Assembly (NCBI GenBank): GCA_965215165.1
Contig: CBDCCX010000006.1
Location: 992,001 to 1,056,000, forward strand
Length of the DNA stretch: 64,000 nt
Origin: JANQRZ01 sp965215165
GTDB lineage: Bacteria; Bacteroidota; Rhodothermia; Rhodothermales; JANQRZ01
Reading direction: 5' to 3'
Position 1 is the stretch's first letter, and each line of letters opens with the position of its first letter. A program made the position numbers and the translations under genes. The notes beneath the pieces were generated by a model. That model was not told where the DNA came from. It saw only the letters and a list, made by a program, of their open reading frames with translations, and made no database searches. Shown in pieces: positions 1 through 7,922 of this stretch.

Positions 1-24
1 ATGTTGGGAGGTTGGCGGAGGGAG

Positions 25-2043
25 CTAGCGAAGTCCAGCACCGCAGACACCGCTCGTGCGACGAAGCCGGTCTGTGAGTGAGGCGCACCATGCGCGGCGG
101 TGAGCCAGCACATCAGTCTCAAAACTCGGGCGAGGTTCACCTTCGGGAGCCGTCTCGACGCGTGTCGGCGTGAGCACAGCGAGGTCTGTTGTACCAGTGC
201 CCACTTCGCCCATTTCGTTGGAACCCCAGCAGTAAGCCTCGCCCCCGCCCTCGACAATGGCGCACGAGTGAAAAGTGCTGACGTCGATAGACTCAAAGCG
301 CTGATCGGTCACCACCGGGATGGGCGTAATACTAGCTGTCGTGTCGCCGGTACCGAGATAGCCGCGAAGGTTATTTCCCCAGCAGTCAGCCTCGCCTGAG
401 GTGGTCAGGGCGCAGGCATGGAACCCTTCGCCGCCGTCTAGATCCTTGTAAGACCGGCTGCCAGGAACCGGCGTGGCGGAGAGAGCCAGAGAAGACAGGC
501 CCGAGGCGCTTGGATCGGGATCAGCCCCTTGTCCCCACCCATAGAGCTGTCCGTCCATGCCGAGGCCTGAAGTAGCGATTGTGTGCGTTGCTATGGCGGC
601 GAAAGACACATCCGTAGGCTGCACACGGGCTGGTACTGGAGAATTGAGAATGTCGGTAAAGCCTATACCGAGCTTGAAGAACTCCGCTTGTCCCCAGCAG
701 TAGCCCGCCCCAGTATCTGTAACTGCACATACGTGCCGGCTGACATAGCTCAGTGCAACAAAGCGAGTCCCATCGGGTGCTGCGACACGGACAGGGACGA
801 GAGATTCGTAGACGGTGCTCCCCTCCTCTTCGTTAGGCAGCGGCGGCGCGCCATCGCCAAGCGTTCCCAGTACATCATATCCCCAGCAGTAGGCCTCCCC
901 GTCTGCTGTCAATGCACATGTGGCAGAACCTCCCGTCTGAACTTCGGTAATAGCACCGATCCCTTGTGGAAATTGAACCAGGACAGGAGTAGGGAAGAGC
1001 CCCTGTCTCACGTTATTACCGAGACGTCCAAAGAGTGCCGTTCCCCAACAGTACACCTCGCCGCTGTCGAGCAGAGCACAGGCGTGTGCCCCGCCTGCCG
1101 ATATGGACGTGACCGCTCCAGACAAACCGACGACTGGCGTCGGGGTGAGGCGCGGCATGAAGTCACCGGTCCCGAGTTGGCCCGTAGCGTTTGCTCCCCA
1201 GCAGTAGGCAACATCTTCGGTGTCAATACCGCAAGTGAATCTCGCCCCGGCTGAGATGGATGCAGCAGCGAAGGGGCCGCCTAAATCGAGAGCCAGCACG
1301 GAGACAGCTATTGTGTCAGCGGCGGCTCCGTCGGGCAAGCGGAAGGGACCTTCGCGCGGTGGGGCGGCGGCGGCCGTCGCTGCGATCAGAGCGTCCCCCG
1401 GACTCACGCCTCTCACACCAACGATAAGGCCGATTTCGCCCTGGGTCTCCGTGGGCTGCGGAACGATCTCGGCCACCGCTAGGTCGAGGCTGAAGAAGTC
1501 GATTCCATACCTGTTGTATTCATCCCGTGGAATCTCGTTGCCGAAGGCATCGGCGAGACGGGTAACCCGGAGGGCTGTCGTTTGCCCTACCTCTAGGGTG
1601 TCACGATCTAGCTCGGCTTCGATGCTGCTCACCAGTCCGATACTGATTTGCGTTTCTAGCGACGCTATCACGTTCTTGCCTGCCTCGGCACGCGCTGTGA
1701 TGCCCTGCACATCCGCTATCGTTCCCAACGTCCACTCAGCCGTGGCGATTCCTCCTGCGTTCGTCACCGAAGTCTCAGAAGCTACTGTCCCCTCTGTGAC
1801 GGACCACGCGACTGATATGCCAGGAGCGGCTACGCCGAAGTTATCAGAAACGAAGGCCTCGACCGTCACTGTTTCGCCGACTACCAGAGCAGTGCTCGCG
1901 GGGAAACCGAGACTTATATCGGTCACTTCACCCTCGAAGTCGTTCCCTACTCCATCGCACGCGGCGATGGCAGTAAGCAGGGCCATGCAGAAGAGGGCGA
2001 GACCAAGTGCTCGGGCGAGGTTCGTGGAGGTGACAAGCTGCAT
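25..2043 (-). CDS. RCC1-repeat lipoprotein with Ig-like N-terminal region
   Basis: A 672-residue surface lipoprotein. The start is the ATG at 2043, which gives a signal peptide ending in a lipobox-like LTAIAAC about 28 residues in; longer starts add an implausible leader. Residues about 35-270 resemble two bacterial Ig-like (Big_1 type) modules. From about residue 275 onward there are six to seven RCC1-type blade repeats with the recurring pattern CALxxxGExYCWGxNxxGxLGxG. RCC1 propellers are binding scaffolds, so an adhesive or ligand-binding outer-surface role is inferred, not shown. The last 35 residues, rich in Arg and Cys, do not look like an RCC1 blade and may reflect a frameshift near the 3' end. 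Base composition is visibly less GC-rich than the neighbouring genes, which may indicate transfer. Confidence 0.85.
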   Translation of the reverse strand: MQLVTSTNLARALGLALFCMALLTAIAACDGVGNDFEGEVTDISLGFPASTALVVGETVTVEAFVSDNFGVAAPGISVAWSVTEGTVASETSVTNAGGIATAEWTLGTIADVQGITARAEAGKNVIASLETQISIGLVSSIEAELDRDTLEVGQTTALRVTRLADAFGNEIPRDEYNRYGIDFFSLDLAVAEIVPQPTETQGEIGLIVGVRGVSPGDALIAATAAAAPPREGPFRLPDGAAADTIAVSVLALDLGGPFAAASISAGARFTCGIDTEDVAYCWGANATGQLGTGDFMPRLTPTPVVGLSGAVTSISAGGAHACALLDSGEVYCWGTALFGRLGNNVRQGLFPTPVLVQFPQGIGAITEVQTGGSATCALTADGEAYCWGYDVLGTLGDGAPPLPNEEEGSTVYESLVPVRVAAPDGTRFVALSYVSRHVCAVTDTGAGYCWGQAEFFKLGIGFTDILNSPVPARVQPTDVSFAAIATHTIATSGLGMDGQLYGWGQGADPDPSASGLSSLALSATPVPGSRSYKDLDGGEGFHACALTTSGEADCWGNNLRGYLGTGDTTASITPIPVVTDQRFESIDVSTFHSCAIVEGGGEAYCWGSNEMGEVGTGTTDLAVLTPTRVETAPEGEPRPSFETDVLAHRRAWCASLTDRLRRTSGVCGAGLR

Positions 2044-2258
2044 GGGTGCGTAGGAAAGAAGGTGTGGTGAGGAGATAGACCGAGACAGGCTCATCAGACC
2101 GATACGTTGGCACCGCTGAACGAAGTGGTCTCCATATGTCGTTCACCCAACAGATACGGTGAGTTCAATCAGGTCCGGCCGGTCCCCCTACAGAGGCAGA
2201 GAGACCGACCGGATCGCGTTTCTTCACAGCGAGACGTCAAGCAGACTCGCTGACCGAG

Positions 2259-3641
2259 CTAGTTCTGCGGATACGCCGTCCACCCAAAGGTCCAGGCCTG
2301 CGACGGACCGACATTGGGCTCGAGGGCACCGACGAAGTTGACCGGCGTGAAGAAGCCGTCGTTCGGCGGCGTCTGCACCAGGCGGCTGCTCGTCACCAGG
2401 CTCGTGTTGCGCGGGCGGAAGTCCGGGTTGGTGCGGCTGATCGGGTTGACCAGGCGCGGGTTCGACGAGCTGAAGCTGGCCGCGGCAACGCAGCTCAGCG
2501 GGGTGCCCGGCGCGATCGGCGAGATGCCCGAGAGCGCCCCGATGCCACCGCGAATGCTGAGGTCGCCGCTGTCGCAGTTGTCGAACGTGGCCTGGTCATC
2601 CACGTCGAGGAAGAAGCTCCGGTAGCCGCCGATGATCAGGTTGTTGTACGAACCGCCTGCGCCACGGCGCAGCTTCAGCCCCGTGTTGTCCAGGCCCGCC
2701 GCAGCCGGAATGCGGCCGACGGCGGTGATGTTGTACACCGTCGGGTCGGTCAGCGGCGTGTTGAGGAAGTTCGTGCTGCCGTTCTGGATCTCGTTGTTGT
2801 CGACCTCGAAGCCGCGGTCGCCGGAGGCTACGTCCTGCTGCGTGATCAGGAACTGGAGCCGGCCGTTGTAGCCGTACGAGAAGTCGAACGAGTCGTCCTG
2901 GTTGCCCGTGGCCAGGAGGTACTTGGCGTCGAAAGTGCCGCCGAAGAACTCAAAGCCGTCGTCGGAGCCTTTGTGGACCTGGACGTACTCGATCTCGGTG
3001 CCGCTGCCAACGCTGTAGAGCGTGAGGCCGTTGATCTCACGCGTCGGGGTCAGCTCGAAGCCGGCGAACTCGATGCGGACGTAGCGCAGCGTGCCGCTGT
3101 CGTCGTTCGTGATGACCGGGTTGCCGCCGTAGGTGAGGTTGTTGAACGGTGCCGGCAGGCCCTCGACGTTGCAGTCGTTGTTGCCCTGCCCGTTGCAGGT
3201 CGAGCGCCCGATGATGATCACGCCGCCCCAGTCGCCGGGGAGGCGCTGCCCGGCGGGCCGGCGGCTGGTGAAGACGATCGGGTTGGCCTGCGTGCCGTTG
3301 GCCTCAATGCGGCCGCCCTGGCGGACGAGCAGCGCCGACGGCTGGTTGGTCGAGCCTTCGATCCGCGTGCCTTCCTCGATCTGGATCTGGGAGCCCGACG
3401 GGACGCTCACGATGCCGTTGAGGATGTAGAGCGTGTCGTTGGAGAGCGCCCGGGTCCCGTCGAGGGCACCGGAGAGCGTGACCTCGGGGAGGCCACCGCG
3501 GACGGCCGAGGCGTCGGCGTCGCCGAAGCTGGCGTCGTCCACGCTCGGGTTGGAGCTGTCGCAGCCGGCAAGGAACGCCGGGACGGCGACGAGGGCGAAG
3601 AGGACCGCCGCGTAGAGCGGTCGGAGATGGAGAGCGTGCAT
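2259..3641 (-). CDS. Secreted lipoprotein, beta-helix-like repeat family
   Basis: A 460-residue lipoprotein starting at the ATG at 3641. The N-terminus has a clean lipobox, FLAGC, at about residues 21-25. The body carries the signature of a family common in Bacteroidota: an early segment with IEEGTRIEG, then GDWGGVIIIGRS, then GTLRYVRIEFAGFE and DDGFEFFGGTFDAKYL. Its periodicity suggests a right-handed parallel beta-helix. From general knowledge, members are often encoded near TonB-dependent receptors, as here (receptor at 4367-7351 on the same strand). The molecular function is not known to me. An AT-rich stretch upstream (about 3750-3830) probably holds its own promoter, so it need not be co-transcribed with the genes at 3892-7351. 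Confidence 0.85.
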   Translation of the reverse strand: MHALHLRPLYAAVLFALVAVPAFLAGCDSSNPSVDDASFGDADASAVRGGLPEVTLSGALDGTRALSNDTLYILNGIVSVPSGSQIQIEEGTRIEGSTNQPSALLVRQGGRIEANGTQANPIVFTSRRPAGQRLPGDWGGVIIIGRSTCNGQGNNDCNVEGLPAPFNNLTYGGNPVITNDDSGTLRYVRIEFAGFELTPTREINGLTLYSVGSGTEIEYVQVHKGSDDGFEFFGGTFDAKYLLATGNQDDSFDFSYGYNGRLQFLITQQDVASGDRGFEVDNNEIQNGSTNFLNTPLTDPTVYNITAVGRIPAAAGLDNTGLKLRRGAGGSYNNLIIGGYRSFFLDVDDQATFDNCDSGDLSIRGGIGALSGISPIAPGTPLSCVAAASFSSSNPRLVNPISRTNPDFRPRNTSLVTSSRLVQTPPNDGFFTPVNFVGALEPNVGPSQAWTFGWTAYPQN

Positions 3642-3753
3642 GGTACAGGGGGATGAGATGAAGGGGAAGGAACCGGGCAGGCAGAGGGCGGCGGGGGCCG
3701 ACCCGGCCTGCACTCTAGAGGGTACCCCTTCCGCCCCCCGCTTTCTGTGACCT

Positions 3754-3782
3754 AATTGTTAGCCCTGTGTTATCTGTTTCAA
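3754..3782 (-). promoter_or_regulatory. Candidate promoter of the 2259-3641 lipoprotein gene
   Basis: The 250-bp gap between 3642 and 3891 is strikingly AT-rich for this genome. Read on the minus strand it holds TTGAAA (3777-3782) and, 16 bases further, ACAATT (3755-3760, within TAACAATT), about 110 bp before the ATG. This is a plausible -35/-10 pair. The same gap has an inverted repeat ATATCC/GGATAT (about 3784-3800) and a perfect 9-bp stem CAGGAAGCC/GGCTTCCTG (3825-3848). Neither is followed by a T-run in a useful orientation. Confidence 0.3.
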
Positions 3783-3891
3783 ATATCCTTTTTGGATATG
3801 TTATTTTTGTGCACACGTCTTTTTCAGGAAGCCCGACATGGCTTCCTGCGGGGTCCCACTTCCGAGAGAGGTCAGGACTGTCGCGTGCTGG

Positions 3892-4308
3892 CTACGAACC
3901 GCCCGGGGACTGCGTGCGGGCGGAGAACTCGGCTGACACGGAGGCAGCCGTAGTCGCCGTGAGCTGGTAGCGGCCTCTCTCGCCGAGCTGCCACACCGCT
4001 TCGGTGAGCCCAGCGGCGTCGGTGCGCGTCGAGTCGTCGGGCTCGACGCTCGTCGGGCCGTCCCCCGCCGGCACCCAGACCACGAGCGCGTTCGGGACGA
4101 CGGTGCCGTAGGGATCGGTGATGCGGAGGGCGACGCGGAGCTGAGCGCCGGGGGCCGCGCTGTTGAACCCCGTCGTGTCGCTCGTCACCTCGAAGACGAG
4201 GGGGAGGCCCTGGTTGAGGTCTTCGAGCGGCCCCTCGTCGCACCCGGCGACGAGGGCGCAGGCGGCCAGAGCGAGCACGCTGGTGGAGCGGTGGAGCAAG
4301 CGGATCAT
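3892..4308 (-). CDS. Small Ig-like (Big_1 type) lipoprotein
   Basis: A 138-residue lipoprotein. The ATG at 4308 gives a signal peptide ending in the lipobox LVAGC. The remainder reads like one bacterial Ig-like module: VFEVTSDTTGFNSAAPG, a core with VALRITDPYG, and DAAGLTEAVWQLGERG, the last being the typical alternation of Big_1 folds. Its start lies 58 bp downstream of the stop of the TonB-dependent receptor on the same strand, so the two are probably one transcription unit. A surface-exposed partner of the receptor is a reasonable inference. A similar Ig-like module occurs in the RCC1 lipoprotein at 25-2043. No enzymatic motif is visible. Confidence 0.8.
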   Translation of the reverse strand: MIRLLHRSTSVLALAACALVAGCDEGPLEDLNQGLPLVFEVTSDTTGFNSAAPGAQLRVALRITDPYGTVVPNALVVWVPAGDGPTSVEPDDSTRTDAAGLTEAVWQLGERGRYQLTATTAASVSAEFSARTQSPGGS

Positions 4309-4366
4309 AGCGGCTAGAGAAAGCACAGAGGGCGAGGAGAGCACGTGGACCGAGTGGGCGTCTGCC

Positions 4367-7351
4367 TCAAAAGCCCCAGGAGAAGGAGAGCGAGAGGTTC
4401 CGGCCCCGGTCGTAGGACGTCGTGGCGAGCGTCTGGCCGTTGGGAAAGTCCTGCTCGAAGCGGACCTCGCTGCCGAGCAGGCGGCGGCCGCTGGCGCGCA
4501 GCGTCATCCCCCGGCCCAGCGGCTGCTCGACGATCAGGTCGAGCTCGACGCGCGGCGCTTCGTAGATCGCCGGCCGCGTCACGTCGTTGCTGACCAGCTC
4601 GAGCCGGCGGCCCGTCGCCTGGAGGAGCGCGTTGACCGAGGTCCCGATGCCGGGCACTGCATAGCCCACGACCGTGTTGATCAGGAAGGGGGTCTGGCCG
4701 AAGACGGGCCGCTCCTCGGAAGGGATGCGGGCGGGCCGCCCCTCGCTGTTGCGGAAGACGAAGTCGTCGACCTCGGAGTACATCAGCGTGAGGTTGGCGT
4801 TGACGCTCAGTCCATCGAGCGCCGAGACGAGCTGGCCGACTTCGCCTCGCGCCTCGAACTCGACGCCGTAGGCACGGGCGCGGCCGGTGTTGGCCCAGGT
4901 CCGGGCGTCGCCGTTCTGCCAGATCGCCTCGATGGGCCGGCCGAAGCCTTTGTAGAACGTGCCCACCGAGACGACCGAGGACGGGTTGAGGAACATCTCC
5001 CAGCGGAGGTCCGCGTTCGTAATGAAGACGCGGTCTAGCTGGTCGTTGCCGGTCGCGGTGATGCCGCCGAAGAAGTCGTAGAATGTGATCGGCGCGAACT
5101 CGCGAAACTGAGGGCGCGCCACCGTCCGGGCCAGCCCGGCGCGCACGTTCATCCGGTCCGACGGCGAGACCGTTAGCGAGACCGACGGGAGGAGGTCGGT
5201 GTTGGCGAGGCCCCAGGTCTTGTCGGTCTCGGTCTCCGAGAACACCTCGCCGAAGTTGCCAAAGGCGCGGCCGTCCTGGCGCGCGTCTTCGAGCCGCGCT
5301 CCGGCGACCACGCGGACGCCGCGCAGGACTTCGACGTCGACCATGCCGTAGGCGGCGAGCACCGTCGCGTCGGCGACGTAGTTATCGGAGGCCGTGCCGC
5401 GCTCCTCCGGAGCAAAGCCGAGGATCGTACCGGTGGCCGTGGAGTCCGGGACCTCGATGAACTCGGGGGTGAAGAGGTCGCCCGGCGGGAGGTTCTCCAC
5501 CCCCCCGGTGAGGTCGAGGCCTGTGGCCGCGTTCGGCGTGTAGAAGATCCGGCGCGTGTAGACCTCGCGGTCGCGGTAGTCGGCGAGGCCGCCGACCTTG
5601 ACCGTCACCGGGCGGCCGAGGACGCGAAACGGGAGGGCCGCGTCCACGCCGCCGACGTAGCCGTTGTCGTCCTGGTCCTGGTGGAAGATGGCGGCGAGGC
5701 TGGCAAAATTGCTTTCATAGTAGCGGAACGGCACGCCTGCCAGAGGCTGGTACCCCAACTCGGGGGAGTCCACCGGCGTCTGAGCCTGGATGTAGACAGG
5801 CGCGCGCGTGCCCGGCTCGAAGCGGCCGGTGCGCGTGTAGGCGAGCTGCCAGTCGAGCTTCGCGCCAGAGGTGAGGGCTGGTATCCCGTGTGCCCCACTG
5901 AGGCGCGTGGTGATGAACTGGCTCTGGAGCCGGCGGAGTTGGGGGATGTAGGTGTTCTGGTCATCGCCCGCCCTGTAGCCCTCCAGCACGCGCGCTAGAT
6001 CCTCGGTGGTGCGGTTATAAACCGTCGTGAAGGCGAGCTTCGAGGCGTCGGAAAGCGCGTAGCCCACGTTGACGATCCCGCCGATGCGGACGGTCTGCTC
6101 GCCGTACTGACCCCGGTAGTCGGTGTCGAAGAGAGGGATCAAAGCCGATTCGTTGTCGGGACTGCCGGCCGTGAGCAGGCGCTCGACGTAGTTCTGGCGG
6201 ACCGAGTAGGTCTGGTCGTAGGTCGCCACGGAGATGAACCCGAAGCGGCGGTCAGCGAGGTCGAAAGCGTCGCCGTAGGTGAGGCTGTAGGACTGGTCCA
6301 CCGGGGCCGTCCGGCGGGTCGGCGTGTTGGGCATCGTGGCGGCGATGGCTTCGCCGAGCGCCTCGATCTCCCCCGGCGTGCGCGGGTTGGCAATCGGTGT
6401 GTCAGGATCGTTCGGGTCATCACTCGTCGTCTGGCCGGTGAGCGAGCGGCCGTCGAAGAAGGCGTCGGGGTAGTCGTCGTAGCACGACGAGAAGCCGGTC
6501 CAGGCGCTCGCGCACCCGCCGAGGTAGACGCCCTCCTGGAGCGAGGCTGCAGTGTTGTAGGTGGTCGAAGCGCTGAGGCGGAAGACGCGGCCGGGCGGCG
6601 TGTCGCGCGTGTAGAGCTGGACGAGGCCGCCGACGAAGTCGGCCGGGAGGTCGGGCGTGTAACCCTTGACGACGCGGGCCGACTCGAGCGCCGAGGCCGG
6701 GAAGAGGTCGAGCGGCACCTCGCGGCGGTCCGGGGTGATCGACGGGATCGGGATGCCGTCGAGCGTCAGATTCGCGTAGCGGTCGCCGAAGCCGCGGACG
6801 CGGATGAACTTCCCGTCCTTGGCCTCGGCCGCCGGCGAGCGCGAGATGGCGGCGGCGGCGTCGCTGCCGGCGAGCTGAAGGTCGTTCCGGGTGACGACGT
6901 CGATCACGCTCGGGGCGAGCCGGCGGATCGTGATGAGCGCCGCCGTCGTGCCGCGCTCGCGCTCGGCCGTCACGGTGACGGCATCAAGCTCCTCCGAGGC
7001 GTCGTCGAGCGTCACGTCGAGCTCCGTCGTCCGCCCGTCGCGGACCTCGACGCCGGTGACGGTCTTGGTCGCATAGCCGAGGAAGCGGACCTCGGCGTCG
7101 TAGCTCCCCGCCGGAACGCCCTCGATCACGTAGCGCCCGTCGGGGTCGGTGGCCGCGCCGGTCCCGAGCGCCAGAAGGGAGACGGCCGCACCGGGCAGCC
7201 CCTCCCCAGTCCGCGCGTCGATCACGCGCCCGGTGATGGTCCCGGCGAGCAACGCCGGCGGTTCGGCTACCGCTTCGGCTCGGGATGGCAGCAGAGCGAA
7301 GACGGCGAAGAGGGTAGCGAGAGCGGCAGAGGCGAGGCGGCGAGAGGACAC
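4367..7351 (-). CDS. TonB-dependent outer-membrane receptor with carboxypeptidase-regulatory-like domain
   Basis: A 994-residue outer-membrane receptor with a GTG start at 7351. A signal peptide (LATLFAVFALLPSRAEA) is followed by a CarboxypepD_reg-like domain at about residues 38-120 (GRVIDARTGEGLPGA, then DPDGRYVIEGVPAGSY). A plug domain follows at about 130-260 (IRVRGFGDRYANLTLDGI). The rest is a beta-barrel ending in Phe (SLSFSWGF), as expected for BAM insertion. The family imports substrates energised by TonB-ExbBD; the substrate cannot be read from sequence. No SusD homologue is adjacent, so this is not a classical SusCD pair. The small Ig-like lipoprotein directly downstream is the likely co-transcribed partner. 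Confidence 0.95.
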   Translation of the reverse strand: MSSRRLASAALATLFAVFALLPSRAEAVAEPPALLAGTITGRVIDARTGEGLPGAAVSLLALGTGAATDPDGRYVIEGVPAGSYDAEVRFLGYATKTVTGVEVRDGRTTELDVTLDDASEELDAVTVTAERERGTTAALITIRRLAPSVIDVVTRNDLQLAGSDAAAAISRSPAAEAKDGKFIRVRGFGDRYANLTLDGIPIPSITPDRREVPLDLFPASALESARVVKGYTPDLPADFVGGLVQLYTRDTPPGRVFRLSASTTYNTAASLQEGVYLGGCASAWTGFSSCYDDYPDAFFDGRSLTGQTTSDDPNDPDTPIANPRTPGEIEALGEAIAATMPNTPTRRTAPVDQSYSLTYGDAFDLADRRFGFISVATYDQTYSVRQNYVERLLTAGSPDNESALIPLFDTDYRGQYGEQTVRIGGIVNVGYALSDASKLAFTTVYNRTTEDLARVLEGYRAGDDQNTYIPQLRRLQSQFITTRLSGAHGIPALTSGAKLDWQLAYTRTGRFEPGTRAPVYIQAQTPVDSPELGYQPLAGVPFRYYESNFASLAAIFHQDQDDNGYVGGVDAALPFRVLGRPVTVKVGGLADYRDREVYTRRIFYTPNAATGLDLTGGVENLPPGDLFTPEFIEVPDSTATGTILGFAPEERGTASDNYVADATVLAAYGMVDVEVLRGVRVVAGARLEDARQDGRAFGNFGEVFSETETDKTWGLANTDLLPSVSLTVSPSDRMNVRAGLARTVARPQFREFAPITFYDFFGGITATGNDQLDRVFITNADLRWEMFLNPSSVVSVGTFYKGFGRPIEAIWQNGDARTWANTGRARAYGVEFEARGEVGQLVSALDGLSVNANLTLMYSEVDDFVFRNSEGRPARIPSEERPVFGQTPFLINTVVGYAVPGIGTSVNALLQATGRRLELVSNDVTRPAIYEAPRVELDLIVEQPLGRGMTLRASGRRLLGSEVRFEQDFPNGQTLATTSYDRGRNLSLSFSWGF

Positions 7352-7527
7352 AGTCAGGGCGAGAGGCGGGAGTGGGAAGCCGAGGCTCGGGCGAGCAGAA
7401 GGCTCGGAGACCAGAGCTAGGAGATTAGCAGCCGCACAGGACTCCGCTGTTACGATACCGTTACAGAACTATTAAGCTGAACGTGGCCTACGGTGACACA
7501 CTCGCTCACGTCTGGCACGCCATGCGA

Positions 7528-7728
7528 CTACGATACCGGCGCACGGGGCTGGGCACGGGTCGGACGGACGGCGCGGCCGGGCACGACGTCGCGCGTGCCG
7601 TCGGGCCACTCGATGAGCCGGTTTCCGTTGGAGCCGACGGCCGGGCTGCCGGCGCGCAGGACCGGACGGCAGGGGCGGCCGGGGAGTTCGGGGCGAGAGA
7701 AGCGGTCGCCGCGGAAGAGGTAGCGCAT
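7528..7728 (-). CDS. Possible small hypothetical protein
   Basis: A 66-codon reading frame with an ATG at 7728 in the 570-bp gap between the TonB receptor and the FG-GAP gene. Its composition is protein-like, with a central stretch NRLIEWPDGTRDVVPGRAVRP that resembles short uncharacterised proteins with a single SH3-like strand pattern. I cannot name a family and see no strong ribosome binding site. The rest of the gap shows only a GAGACCC/GGGTCTC hairpin at about 7856-7874 without a T-run. Confidence 0.35.
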   Translation of the reverse strand: MRYLFRGDRFSRPELPGRPCRPVLRAGSPAVGSNGNRLIEWPDGTRDVVPGRAVRPTRAQPRAPVS

Positions 7729-7922
7729 GAGGTCGGGGGCAGAGGAGGGGGGCTGCGCTAAAGCTCTCCTCTCCTGCCCCGCCCGAGGATTACCGCCGGG
7801 TTAGGCGTAGGTGATCCGTCTATTACCTCGGCCCGCGCGGACCCCACCACACAGCGAGACCCGAAGGGGGTCTCCCCTCAGGCCTCGCGCGGTGTGTGCC
7901 GGATAGTCTGTCAGCTACCGAG

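Noticed and set aside
3825..3848. 9-bp perfect hairpin after the Ig-like lipoprotein gene as a terminator
   Set aside because: On the transcribed strand it is followed by A residues, not T; not a canonical terminator.
7856..7874. GAGACCC/GGGTCTC hairpin upstream of the FG-GAP gene stop
   Set aside because: No T-run and no sign of conservation; could be chance in GC-rich sequence.
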